26,654 nucleotides of DNA from Neoconidiobolus thromboides FSU 785 (taxonomy: Eukaryota; Entomophthoromycota; Entomophthoromycetes; Entomophthorales; Neoconidiobolaceae): assembly GCA_025603075.1 (NCBI GenBank), contig MU626505.1, positions 1-26,654 of the forward strand, in the 5' to 3' direction. The position numbers and the translations under genes are program-made. Positions within the stretch are counted from its first letter, which is position 1, and every line of letters begins with the position of its first letter. Below are positions 1 through 11,317 of this stretch, one piece after another. Under the pieces are notes generated by a model. It made no database searches. It had not been told where the DNA came from and saw only the letters and a list, made by a program, of their open reading frames with translations.

Positions 1-29
1 AAAACAAAAATACAAAAAGAATAATATAA

Positions 30-344
30 ATACAAAGCACTAAGAATTATTTACATTTTATTAAATATAACAATAAGCTACATTGTTATTCAGTATCTGA
101 TACATCAAAAAAGAGCGATATAGTTCCAATTAGAGTTATAGAGTCTATAGAAAATAGAAAAATTAAAAGATCAATCCCAGCTTACCTTACGAAAATAACA
201 GAGAATTTAAAAAGCTCAATATTTAATAAGCAAGTAAGTAGTTTGTTAAATGATAGAAGTAGATCATCAAATGTTAAGATTACTAATTTATTAATAGTTA
301 AGTTAATAAATAGTCAAAGAACAAGTAATTACAATAATATGTAA
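30..344 (+). pseudogene. Open frame without a start codon; possible C-terminal exon or remnant
   Basis: A frame stays open for 104 codons from just after a TAA at 27-29 to a TAA at 342-344. Its only ATG is the last sense codon. The composition is protein-like (Lys/Ser/Asn-rich, with stretches such as SDIVPIRVIESIENRKIKRS) and not a simple AT run, so it could be a last exon of a gene that starts outside the window, or a relic. I see no domain. Chance openness in AT-rich DNA is the main alternative. Confidence 0.22.
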
Positions 345-712
345 AAACTAATATTACTTGTACTATATAGGGATAGTTAATTATAATTTTGGGTCTAACC
401 ACTCCCTCCCATGCAGCTATTTATTAACTTAGCAATATATTAATAATGTAATTATAGCATTAAAATAGTTTACTTATTTGATAACAAATCTGCAATGTTG
501 GTTATAAAACAGTCGATAATAAGCGTTTCTCAATAAAATCTTATAAGAATATGTATTTAAGATCTAGTAGAAACCCAATTAGCTTACAGTATAAACTATA
601 ATAGAATGATTTAGAACTGTGTCCGGGTACTTTTGTTTTAATAAAAAATTGGATAAAATAATGAAACTAATTCAGACAACTCCCTATCTTAATATTTTTG
701 TTCACTTTGAAA
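345..712. other. Intergenic, no gene recognised
   Basis: AT-rich sequence without a convincing frame on either strand. The minus strand may carry further decayed parts of the membrane-protein remnant at 713-937, including a short hydrophobic stretch near 600-660, but stops are dense and I cannot join it. Confidence 0.4.
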
Positions 713-937
713 TTAGAAATTATCACAGAGAAAATCCCAGAACCTAACCAAGGAAGTTTCTGGCTAGCCTTCAATTTTAATAGAGCATGATTCACCAGAC
801 AACCAAGTAATAGAGTTATAGAATACGACTAAACCTATAGTACTCATAGCAACAATCCAGATGTTAGCCCACTCGAACTGAGATCTGTTAGGTTTGTAAG
901 CAGAGGCAATGGTGTAGTACAATGTTTTAGTAATAAA
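713..937 (-). pseudogene. Fragment of a membrane protein, one internal stop
   Basis: Reading the minus strand from 937, 57 codons are open. They give a polar part with KPNRSQFEWANIW, then a hydrophobic helix (IVAMSTIGLVVFYNSITWL), then SGESC. A TAG at 764-766 follows, and the same frame resumes with PETSLVRFWDFLCDNF up to a TAA at 713-715. The TAG lies where a Trp (TGG) would fit. A helix followed by a Cys near the start of the next helix resembles the TM2-loop-TM3 region of 7TM receptors, and this window has two other decayed 7TM genes, but I cannot prove the family. No flanking exons could be assembled. Confidence 0.4.
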
Positions 938-1398
938 TTAATATGTTAACATAAAGTGTTAGTACAAAGGTAAATTGAGAAAGTGTATTGAAAAATAAGT
1001 AAATTGATGCGGAATAGTTAAAATATAATAATGTATTTGTTTAAAATATAGATATAGTAATAAGGTGTTGAGAATTGAACGAGGATTAAGGGGAAAGAAA
1101 TTAACAATACTTATACTGATTTTTGTATTATTAGGATCAAGATCAAAAGAAACCAAAGGATGGTTGAACAAAGACAATCAAACTAGGATGATGAGAAAGA
1201 AGCTAAATAAAATGAAGCTAATTAAATTTGATATCTAATATATTGATTAGAATAATTTATAAACATCGATTTCTGATGAGCTTTGATTAAAATAAAGTTT
1301 GTATTGTATCCCTTGATCTTTAATTTAGTTTTGATTTATATAATTTTAAATCTCTTGTTTTAAAATTTATGAGTAATTTGGATAGAGTAAGTTGAATA
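938..1398. other. Intergenic, no gene recognised
   Basis: AT-rich. A 72-codon minus-strand frame (959-1177) has no recognisable features and is probably chance. Nothing else stands out. Confidence 0.4.
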
Positions 1399-1500
1399 AC
1401 ACAAAGATGTTTTTGGCTTCATTACTTTCCGTCTTTTAAGCACTATTTGAGCGGAAAATTTATTGGTAAAATTCTTAAATACAAAAATACACCCCCATAT
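1399..1500 (+). mobile_element. MITE copy 1 (about 94 bp core, diverged left end)
   Basis: Member of a seven-copy family in this window, with orientation defined by copy 2. The right end, CCCCC followed by ATAT, is well kept. The left end has decayed to AAAGATGT in place of GGGGATGT. The interior shows the family block CTATTTGAGCGG and the run before the right end, CAAAAATACA. There is no coding capacity. It lies about 220 bp beyond the 3' end of the tRNA gene. Confidence 0.75.
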
Positions 1501-1723
1501 ATTGAATAAAATTGGCTATAATAGAATAAAATACTAATAGTTTAAATTTAGGAATAGACTTTCAATAGTAATAATAATTTACATATAATAATTGCTATGT
1601 AAAATGATTATCAATTGGTAATAACTTTAATATTAAAAATTTGGTCATCGATGAGAATATTGAATTTATTACCTAACTTCATAGAAAAATACTATTAGTG
1701 CTAAAAATAGGATCAAATCTTCA

Positions 1724-1796
1724 TGAAGCGTACGGGACTCGAACCCGCAATCTTTAGGTCCGAAGTCTAAAGCCTTATCCATTAGGCCAACGCTCC
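1724..1796 (-). tRNA. tRNA-Arg(UCG): tRNA-Arg (anticodon UCG)
   Basis: The minus strand folds into a full 73-nt cloverleaf. The acceptor stem is GGAGCGU with ACGCUUC (one G-U pair), followed by discriminator A. The D stem is GCCU/AGGC, the anticodon loop CUUCGGA, and the T arm GCGGG-UUCGAGU-CCCGU. Positions 34-36 read UCG, so it decodes CGA (and other CGN) Arg codons. Internal A-box (TGGCCTAATGG) and B-box (GGTTCGAGTCC) promoters are present. A T5 run for RNA polymerase III termination lies at 1703-1707. There is no intron and CCA is not encoded. The last pair of the anticodon stem (31-39) is A with C, a mismatch. Confidence 0.95.
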
Positions 1797-2769
1797 AATT
1801 ATTAGTAATGTATAATGTTGAAATATATTTAAACTATTTGTTAGTAAAGAACTTTCTAAATGAGTTGAATTGTTTTATTGACGTAACTTAGTTTGTTTCT
1901 AAAAAATAATGGATTATAAGGAAGATCAAGCATTCTAAGAAAAAAGAAAGTATTTGTGAAGTTAAGCTATTTTAATACTTAAGGAGTTTTATTTTATAGA
2001 ATTATAAATTCAATCAAGTTGTATAATGACAATAGCTTTGAACCATAGCTAAAAAAGTGATGAAATTTAAGCTGGATAAATCAGAATATTGAGTATGAAT
2101 ATCAAATCAATTAATTCACTTATTTAATTTGGACAATTTGACGTTTTAGTAGGGATTTTATTGTTTCTATAATTGAATTGTTAATGACTAATTCGTCAAG
2201 TGTTATGTGGGATAAAGTGATTAATAGTTTAACTCAAATTATCATGATTAATATTTTTAATATATAAAAATTATTATAATTGAATAATCTTTATTTTTAT
2301 TACAACTCTCCTTTATAAATACCTTCCACATCTCTTGAAGTAGCTATTTTTATTAATACAGTGACAATAGAAACTCAAATCTTGATTTTTATAGTAATTT
2401 CCTAAATTATTTTGTTAATTCTTTAAAATGCAAAAATAGATGCTTTTATCACTTAAATAATCCTTTTACGCTTTTCTAATTTCTTAATCAGCTGATGTTA
2501 AATTTGTATTCTTTTTAATTCCAGTTTTCAAATGTGACTAGTTGAATTTAAGCTAGAGCAAATCATCATTGATATTGACTATCACCCGACTAAAAAACAA
2601 TTAAAACCTTTTTAAAAAGCATTATATATTAATATACTTTTTATTTAATTTTTGAGTTCATTTGATTTCAATCTCTCTCTTTTTTTACATTTAATTTATT
2701 GACTTATAATTCATTTTTCTTTTATAAAAATATTCACTCATCCTTTCAAAGTAATAACAAAATATAATA
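1797..2769. other. Intergenic, promoter side of the tubby-like gene
   Basis: About 970 bp of AT-rich DNA with no supported frame on either strand. A TATA-like TATAAAAA at 2723-2730 is 47 bp before the next ATG and may be its core promoter. No other structure was seen. Confidence 0.45.
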
Positions 2770-3438
2770 ATGGATTTTGGTATTGAAGTAGAAGCCGATT
2801 TACGTCAACATACAAAACATCCGCCAGTAATAAATGACCAAGTCACTGTTCAACCATCCGATTTTGAACTGGAGCCTAGTCTTATTGATAACAGTTTATT
2901 AGATCGAATGACCGAGGACTCTATTGAAGCATCTAAAGTACATCATACATATAAATTATATACCAACTATGTAGGTCGATTATTAACCTATCATTTAAAA
3001 GATATTCATAAAAAACCTATTTATCAAATTAATTTTGATTACGATGGAGCTATGATAGAAGAAGTTAGTAACCAACAACTATTAGGTCAAATTCAATCCA
3101 ACTTCAACCAGAGTTATGAAGTAGGGTTATTTATTAATAATTGTTATAATCAAATTCATATTGTTAAAAATCATATTAATGAATATAAATTAAGTTTAAA
3201 AAATCAAAATTATAAAGAAGACACTTTTATTTGGCTTTGTTTACCTCGTGGCAAATGGAAATTAACAGAGGAAAGTGGGAAAAAAGAAACAATAGCTATA
3301 TTTCAACCACCAGGTAAAAAAGCCATGAAATTAGGAGTATTAAGTTTTCAAAAAGAATTGAATTTTGTATTGAATTTGATTTGCTGTTTTTCATTTTCTT
3401 TTATTTTACATCATCATCATTATAAAAATCAATTATAA
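2770..3438 (+). CDS. Tubby C-terminal-like (LURP-one type) protein, tentative
   Basis: Single exon, 222 residues. The first 55 residues are polar and acidic. From about residue 60 there is a chain of short strand-like segments (YKLYTNYVGRLLTYHLKD, KPIYQINFDYDGAMIEEV, then a Trp-rich pair around IWLCLPRGKWKL and an IAIFQPPG turn). It ends in KLGVLSF followed by a hydrophobic helix (residues about 190-215) and HHHH. A twelve-stranded barrel around a greasy C-terminal helix is the tubby/LURP-one/scramblase fold, and the repeated 'basic strand-turn-strand' texture fits. This is recognition by pattern, not by a diagnostic motif. If correct it could bind phosphoinositides or membranes, but I assign no function. 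Its stop lies inside the hexamer shared with the convergent RPAP1 gene. Confidence 0.6.
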   Translation: MDFGIEVEADLRQHTKHPPVINDQVTVQPSDFELEPSLIDNSLLDRMTEDSIEASKVHHTYKLYTNYVGRLLTYHLKDIHKKPIYQINFDYDGAMIEEVSNQQLLGQIQSNFNQSYEVGLFINNCYNQIHIVKNHINEYKLSLKNQNYKEDTFIWLCLPRGKWKLTEESGKKETIAIFQPPGKKAMKLGVLSFQKELNFVLNLICCFSFSFILHHHHYKNQL

Positions 3439-6400
3439 AAAGAATGAATTCTTTTCTTCTAAGTTATATTTACTCATTTCTTTTTTAATATTATTAAATA
3501 ATTGTATTTCCTTTATTGTCATGTTTCTTTTTTCACTTTCTAATTGTTGATTGATTTCAAAATACTCAATTATTGTTTGTTTCATTAAGTTATATAATAA
3601 AGGTATTTCTGGAGTTACTGGTAAATAAAAGAATAATTTAGTTACTAAATCAATTACTTCATATTCCATATAAATACTTAATTCTTTGTTATTAATATTA
3701 AGTTGATTAATTATATTTGTAGGCATTTTTGGTATTAATTTTTGTAATATTAATATTTGAAAATCTACTGTAAATAAATCATTAATAGTTAAACAATGTA
3801 TTAATATATATAAATAATTTAAATTAAAAAAACATTCATCTAAATAAATTGGTATTGTATCTTGTAATAATTGATATCTTAAATTTAATATTTTTTCTTT
3901 TTCTTCATTATATCTATGTTGTTGTTGATTATTATTATTATTATTTAAATATGGTTGAATAATAATTAATATTTTATTTAATATTAAATTCAATTCTTCA
4001 TTTAATCCAAAATGTTGCGGTAAATAAATTAATTTTAAGAAATGAAATTGATTTAATTTGGCATCATAACATACTAATTGATTATCTTTAAAGTTTAAAT
4101 AATAATATTCAATTAAATAGAATAATAATAAAACATCTTCATTTTCAAATGTCTTTTTCTTCTCTATTTGAACTGGCCAATATTCTGTTAATGGTTTTAA
4201 TAGCCATAGTACATTGAAGTCGTTATCTTTATTATTAAAGTTCAATAACATTGTTGAATTTATATCTTTTAACCAATAGTTCGTCAATTTATTTAAAAAT
4301 CTTTCTATTTTCTCTTCTTTTTGCTGTGTATTATTAATCAATCGTTGTTTAAATAACTTATTACAATATTTCATTGCTAATCTATTACATTCTATATCTT
4401 TTGAATATTGAATTAATAATGTTGCATAAACTAAGTTCTTATTTTCATATTTGTTATTATTTAATAATATTAACTTTAATAATATATGTTGCAAACTAGT
4501 AAATAAATAAAAGCAATCGTAATTATTATTGAATTGATTTAATAAATTTATAACAAATTTATAAATTTCTTCAACATAGTCTTCTTTTAGATCAAATGAA
4601 AGATAAGCTCTAATAACTAAGAATAATGAATTGAGTTGTTGAAATTGATTGTTAAATTGATTTAAATTATTGATTCCAATAGCTGGAAACAAACGTATAA
4701 ATTTCATATTATCTCTTTTCATTAATAAGAATATATTTTCAATTGAAGTATTACAATCTAATAATTTCATTATTTTTTCAAATCCTAATTTGTCTTCTAC
4801 TTGTTGATAGAACATTGAAACATCTTTATTATTGAATAATTGATGTTGATTAACTAATTGAAATTGACTACTTAAAAAATCAAGGATAGCTGCTAACAAT
4901 CTGAAATCTTGAACATTCTTTATATTTTTTAATGTTTGATAGAATAATTCTCTAAAAAAAGAATAAATTAAACTTAATTCTGATTTATCTAATTGAATCA
5001 AATGTTGAACTGTATAACAATGTAAATAGTTATAAAAGGATATTAAAACTCTATTATCATTGCTACTGTTTTCCTTATTGTTATTATTTAATTGTTTCAC
5101 TAATTTCATATAAACTTCATTAAATAATTCTTTAATTTTCAACCAATAAATGTTATAATATAATAATTGTTTTGCTAACTTAAATATTTCTTCATTAATG
5201 TCATTCTTTAATTGTGTCCATTCATTACCCTCCACTTCAATTAATAAATACTTTATCAAAGGCTGTAATCTCATTTCCAATTTTATAGCAATTTGAGGAT
5301 CTGATTGACATAATAATCTTATTAATTTAATATATAATTTAATCCCACAATATCTTTGATATTCTTTAATCTCCTTGTTTGAAGGTGGCCATTTCATCTC
5401 CACAATAATATGTTGATTTAATGTGTCAATAAACCCTTGCATATTTACCATTAATTGTCCAAATTCATTAGAATAACTTACAAATAATATTAATAATTCT
5501 AATAGTTGATTTCTAACTTTGATTTCCATTCCTTTATTTCTTTGAATTAATTTATAAATTTCATTTAAAATGCCATGCCATATAAGTGAATTTACTGTAT
5601 CATAAGTTTCCAGCCTGAGCATCTCAGTGTCTTTTTCTTCATCAATTAGAATTTCACTTAAATCAAATTTAAATAATTCACTATAATTAATTCCAATACA
5701 ATTTTCTAAAAATTCATGTTGATTACTAATACCTATTAACCAAGTATGTAATAAATCAATTGTATGATAAATTAAAGTTAAGTTTCTTCCTTTTAAATTT
5801 AAAAGTAGTCCATAACCCAATCTATTCTTTACAAAATATTCTAATATGTTTTCCTTATCTTCCTCTAGCTCTATCTGTCTCTCTATTATATTCCATAATA
5901 TTTTTTTAATTATAGAAATACTTAATGTTTTTTGATAAATATAACTGGAATTTAAATACATCATTAATTCTTCTAATGAATATCCCGCCAATTCCGGTGA
6001 TTTACCATGGTGATGGAGACCATGATGAGTAGGTATATCTTGTTTAGAATTTACTATATCACCTTGAAAATTAAATCTTAATCTTAATAACTGATTTTGT
6101 TTTTCCTTTGGCTTGTCATTATTATCTGAGTCTGGTATTTCATCCATCCATTTTAATTTATCTTGTTCTATTGAGATATTTTTTTCTATTGCTTCTAAAT
6201 GTGGATTTTCCATTTTTTCTTTTTCTTTCTGAGTTAATTGAAACATCACTTTCTTCTCCATTTTCTTTTCTACTTTTTCTTTACTTTCTCCTTCATTTTC
6301 TATCTCCTTAACTGAACCACCGCTAGCATTTGCTTCCTCTTGTTCCTTTATAATTCCTTTATCCTTTGTTAATACTTCAATCAATTTCGGATCTAAACTT

Positions 6401-7050
6401 AAAAGCAATTCTTGTCTTAATCTTATTATTTCTTTTTCACTCATCTCTTCCAATTTCTTTTCATTCTCCTTGCTAATTTCATCCATAATATCTTCACTAT
6501 CAGCAATACTTCCCAACTTGAAATCTTTTTTTTGAATCTCGTCTTTTTTCTTAATTTCTTCTATCTCATTCCTCTCTTTATGTTGCAATATCCTTGGAAA
6601 TCCACTAGTATTGATATTCTTCTTTAATATGGATCCTTTTTTCGTAAACTCTATTACTTTAGGCTGAGTTATTTCTCTTTCTTTAACCCCTTTTAATACT
6701 AAACCATCGGTAGATAATGGAGCTCCTTTACTGTCCTCCCCTTTTTTCTCACCGTTTCTCTCCAGCTCTCGACGTAAAGCAAATAAAGATTTTGTTTTTT
6801 TCTTACTTGTTTTATTTTCTTTATCACATTCTATATGACCAAATTGTACTTGATCTCGAGATAATACATCGCCTATAGAAATTCGGATGGGTTCTTTAGA
6901 AGTTTCTGATTTTTGTTCTGGTTTATCTTCCTTTTCTGATTTTTTCAATTGAACTGAGTTTTCTTTATCTCCTTTTAAAAATGCTTCTTGCTGGGTTAAT
7001 AAATCTTCTTCACTAAGTTCAAATTGGCTAGGTAAATGATATGGATTCAT
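3433..7050 (-). CDS. RPAP1: RNA polymerase II-associated protein 1 (RPAP1/Rba50-like)
   Basis: One uninterrupted frame of 1205 residues. Residues about 186-232 match the RPAP1 N-terminal domain (acidic DIMDEISKEN, then an EEMSEKEIIRLRQELL helix and SLDPKLIEVL). Residues about 324-385 match the RPAP1 C-terminal signature (LRFNFQGDIV, then DIPTHHGLHHHGKSPELAGYS), which is close to invariant in the family. The rest is a long helical Leu/Ile/Asn-rich region, as in animal and many fungal members; the budding-yeast protein is much shorter. RPAP1 proteins work in the assembly and nuclear import of RNA polymerase II, linking the core enzyme to chaperones. The first 320 residues are Lys/Glu-rich and probably disordered. 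Asn runs (NNNN, NNNNNN) are typical of AT-rich genomes. No intron is needed, unlike the neighbouring genes. The start at 7050 is the first in-frame ATG of the conserved frame. Confidence 0.9.
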   Translation of the reverse strand: MNPYHLPSQFELSEEDLLTQQEAFLKGDKENSVQLKKSEKEDKPEQKSETSKEPIRISIGDVLSRDQVQFGHIECDKENKTSKKKTKSLFALRRELERNGEKKGEDSKGAPLSTDGLVLKGVKEREITQPKVIEFTKKGSILKKNINTSGFPRILQHKERNEIEEIKKKDEIQKKDFKLGSIADSEDIMDEISKENEKKLEEMSEKEIIRLRQELLLSLDPKLIEVLTKDKGIIKEQEEANASGGSVKEIENEGESKEKVEKKMEKKVMFQLTQKEKEKMENPHLEAIEKNISIEQDKLKWMDEIPDSDNNDKPKEKQNQLLRLRFNFQGDIVNSKQDIPTHHGLHHHGKSPELAGYSLEELMMYLNSSYIYQKTLSISIIKKILWNIIERQIELEEDKENILEYFVKNRLGYGLLLNLKGRNLTLIYHTIDLLHTWLIGISNQHEFLENCIGINYSELFKFDLSEILIDEEKDTEMLRLETYDTVNSLIWHGILNEIYKLIQRNKGMEIKVRNQLLELLILFVSYSNEFGQLMVNMQGFIDTLNQHIIVEMKWPPSNKEIKEYQRYCGIKLYIKLIRLLCQSDPQIAIKLEMRLQPLIKYLLIEVEGNEWTQLKNDINEEIFKLAKQLLYYNIYWLKIKELFNEVYMKLVKQLNNNNKENSSNDNRVLISFYNYLHCYTVQHLIQLDKSELSLIYSFFRELFYQTLKNIKNVQDFRLLAAILDFLSSQFQLVNQHQLFNNKDVSMFYQQVEDKLGFEKIMKLLDCNTSIENIFLLMKRDNMKFIRLFPAIGINNLNQFNNQFQQLNSLFLVIRAYLSFDLKEDYVEEIYKFVINLLNQFNNNYDCFYLFTSLQHILLKLILLNNNKYENKNLVYATLLIQYSKDIECNRLAMKYCNKLFKQRLINNTQQKEEKIERFLNKLTNYWLKDINSTMLLNFNNKDNDFNVLWLLKPLTEYWPVQIEKKKTFENEDVLLLFYLIEYYYLNFKDNQLVCYDAKLNQFHFLKLIYLPQHFGLNEELNLILNKILIIIQPYLNNNNNNQQQHRYNEEKEKILNLRYQLLQDTIPIYLDECFFNLNYLYILIHCLTINDLFTVDFQILILQKLIPKMPTNIINQLNINNKELSIYMEYEVIDLVTKLFFYLPVTPEIPLLYNLMKQTIIEYFEINQQLESEKRNMTIKEIQLFNNIKKEMSKYNLEEKNSFFL

Positions 7051-7847
7051 TATCAGTTGATTATTAATCTATACGAAATAAGATTTTTTTTTGAATTTCG
7101 AAAATTAAGCTTAAAGCTTAACTACTTTTTAGAGCCAATAAGCTAAAAGTGAATTTTTTAATATTACTTAATTGAAATCAGTGGGATTTGTACTACATAA
7201 ATTGAAGGTGTAATAAGTTAACTGTAGTTTTTTAATCACGATTTGTCAATTTTGCTCTTACATTTATTTTACAGCAACCTTAAATTAAAAAAGATAAGTC
7301 CACATTGAAATTACTTTAGCAATGCTATTTTAAGATGTTAATTTTTCTGAATGAGAAAAGTATAGTGTAAGCATTTGGCTAACAAACTAATGAATAAAAA
7401 ATAAAATAGTAATAAAATTGAAGTTTTATTACATTCTAATTTTTAAACTTATATTTTAGAATTGATCGTTAGTTATTACTAATCTTCCTTACTGTTATCA
7501 ATTAGTCTTCTTTTTACCAGCTGTTAAGCTTATCATCTCCGCCTACTTTTTCTGATAGAGGACTAAAAACAATAATTTTAATTGGTGTAAATCAATAATA
7601 GCCAATTAAAATCTAAGAAAATAAACTAAGTAATCTAATAAAATTAGCCCCTTTTTAATGAAAATAAAATTGATAAATTTATTAAAAAAAGAATATTTTG
7701 TTTTTATAACTATATAAGATATTGAAGTTTTTGCACGAAGATTAATCAAGTTTGAAGCTTCGAATTTAATAGATAGAAAGTAGAGGATAAATAAGATAAA
7801 ACGAAAAAAAATCCATTTATAAAAATATAGCAACCATTACAACCAAC
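7051..7847. other. Divergent intergenic region between RPAP1 and MSP1
   Basis: About 800 bp that must carry the promoters of both outward-reading genes. TATA-like TATAAAAATATAG begins near 7819, roughly 30 bp before the MSP1 ATG. A 75-codon minus-strand frame (7606-7833) is very AT-rich, Phe/Ile/Lys only, and I regard it as chance. No RNA gene or repeat was seen. Confidence 0.4.
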
Positions 7848-9744
7848 ATGCAACCAAGTAAAGGCAAATATATAACGGAAGGTAAAAATTAAAACAAATT
7901 TAACATCTTAAGCTGCAATGAATTATTAATATTGTTTTATTAAAAAAATACAGTGGCTATCTTCTTAGTTTCTCAAGTCATTTTTTATTATGGAATAAAA
8001 TACGTAATGGCTAGTTTAGATCCTTCGAATGAAAAGAAAAAGTTAGCCAAATCAAAAGCTGAAAAATTATTAGATAAATATGGGGTAAGTAAATGAAGTA
8101 TTTGTTTATTTTGATATTATATTACTTTTTTTAAAAAAAGAAAAAGAGAGAATAGAGGATAGAGAACAGGAGAAAAAGGTTAATTAAGTATTTGGTTGCT
8201 AATTTTTTATAATAGAGAAAAGATTTAGAATTGACTGATTATGAACAAATCATAGCCACCGAATTAGTGCATTCAGATGAAATTCCAGTGAATTTTAAAG
8301 GTAAAATAATATTTTTTTTACAGAATCAATCAAAAACAAACTAATTTTATTTCCATTTTTTAGATATTGGAGGTAAAATTAATGTTATAGCTAATTAACA
8401 GCAATATAAATAGTGAAAGTAATAACATTCTAAATCATAATTTTAGGTTTGGATTCTATTGTTACTGAATTAAAAGAAACGGTTATTTATCCCTTAAAAT
8501 TTCCAAAGTTATTCAGTGATACTAATGGACTTGTTACACCACCAAAAGGGGTATTATTATATGGACCTCCTGGTAAGTTTTTTATCTTTAAAATGGAGAG
8601 GAGTATATGAATTGCTTAAAAATCTATATTTAACACAATTGAATTAAGGCTGTGGAAAAACAATGTTAGCTAAATGTTTAGCTAAAGAATCAGGGGCAGC
8701 TTTTATCAATATGAGAGTATCTACATTAACGGATAAATGGGTAAATTTATTGCTTTATTTAATAATTATTAATAATTTATCTTTTTTTAAAATTTTATAA
8801 AGTATGGGGAATCAAATAAATTAGTTTCTGCTTTATTTTCTTTAGCTCATAAGATGCAACCATGTATTGTATTCATTGATGAAATTGATTCCTTTTTAAG
8901 AGAAAGGAGGTCCAATGATCATGAAGTGACGGGTACTATGAAAGCGGAGTTTATGACGTAAGTAGATGAATGAGATTGTTAAATTCTTTTTTTAATTATA
9001 TACTATTTCTTAATTAGTTTATGGGATGGTCTTACTTCGGGTGAAAACAATCGAATCATTGTAAGCTGAATTAAAGTTTTGATTATAGTTGGGTAATAAA
9101 ACCCTTTTTTAGGTACTTGGTGCTACTAATCGACCTTTTGATATTGGTAAATAACTATGTCGATATTTAATATATAAGGGATTATAATTAATTAATTTGT
9201 AACTACCAGATCAAGCTATTTTAAGACGTATGCCAAAAAGATTTAATATATCACCACCCACAGAAGCTCAGCGACTTCAAATTTTGAAATTAGTAAATTA
9301 ATTATAATTTATTTCTATCTCAATAACAGTTACTAATATTTTTATAGTTTTTAAAAGATTCCATTTTAGAACCTGATTTTGATTTTAATGCATTAGCACA
9401 ATTAACATTTGGACAAACAGGTAAATTGATTAAGTCCTATTTAACCCACTCAATCCTAATTCCCCTCTCTTCTGTTAGGTAGCGATTTAAAAGAATTGTG
9501 TCGAGAAACTTCTATGTTACCTATTCGTGAATGTATGCGACAAATGAATTTTGAACATAATGAAAATAACGATATGGATGAAATGCAATTAAAACCGAGA
9601 GAATTAAGATTAACTGATTTTATTGAAACTTCTATTCGTATGGGTCATGTTCCAGTTACTGAAGGTTATAATGAAAATTTGGTAAATCAAGAGAAAATCA
9701 AAAATGAAAAATTACCAGATATTGAACATGAACCTCAAGATTAG
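7848..9744 (+). CDS. MSP1: Msp1/ATAD1-type outer-membrane AAA ATPase, 12 exons
   Basis: Exons: 7848-7881, 7954-8084, 8216-8300, 8364-8372, 8447-8572, 8649-8740, 8803-8957, 9018-9060, 9113-9146, 9210-9292, 9348-9420, 9479-9744. They sum to 1131 nt, giving 376 residues, close to yeast Msp1 and human ATAD1. All introns are GT-AG. An N-terminal membrane helix (about 12-31) is followed by the linker LDPSNEKKK, then DIGGLDSIV and Walker A GPPGCGKT (126-133). Walker B is [10 protein letters not shown] (180-189). Sensor 1 lies in GATNRP, with arginine-finger pair RRMP (242-245) and GSDLKEL near the end. Msp1 pulls mislocalised tail-anchored proteins out of the mitochondrial and peroxisomal outer membranes. 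The 9-nt fourth exon encodes the DIGG junction, and one intron splits Walker A. A possible extra 30-nt in-frame exon lies at 8149-8178. The start is the only ATG that joins in phase to the membrane helix. Confidence 0.93.
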
Positions 9745-9948
9745 ACAGGATATATATGAGTTTGTTTTATTAAAAGAATATAGTAAAAAATTTATTATTT
9801 TTATTTGTAATAAAATATGAAAATTATTGTAAAAATAGAAAATCAGAAATAGATGGATGTGTTTAAATTTAAATTATAAAATAAAAAAATGATTTTTAGT
9901 CTGTTTTTATTAAACGAAATCGAACTCATTTAAAAAGTAAAGTTAAAT

Positions 9949-11296
<1,348 letters not shown>

Positions 11297-11308
11297 TAAA
11301 TGGATTTG

Positions 11309-11317
11309 CTTTTTATA
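11309..11317 (-). promoter_or_regulatory. TATA box of TRR1
   Basis: The minus strand reads TATAAAAAG. It sits 13 bp before the outer ATG (11296) and about 97 bp before the inner ATG (11212). If transcription starts some 30 bp downstream, the resulting RNA would begin after the outer ATG and encode only the short cytosolic form. Confidence 0.5.

Noticed and set aside
6108-6311. Plus-strand 67-codon hydrophobic frame
   Set aside because: Antisense to the Lys/Glu-rich part of RPAP1; purine-rich codons on one strand give Phe/Leu/Ser on the other.
7606-7833. Minus-strand 75-codon frame in the RPAP1-MSP1 spacer
   Set aside because: Extreme Phe/Ile/Lys composition typical of AT-rich spacer, no motif, and it overlaps the MSP1 promoter.
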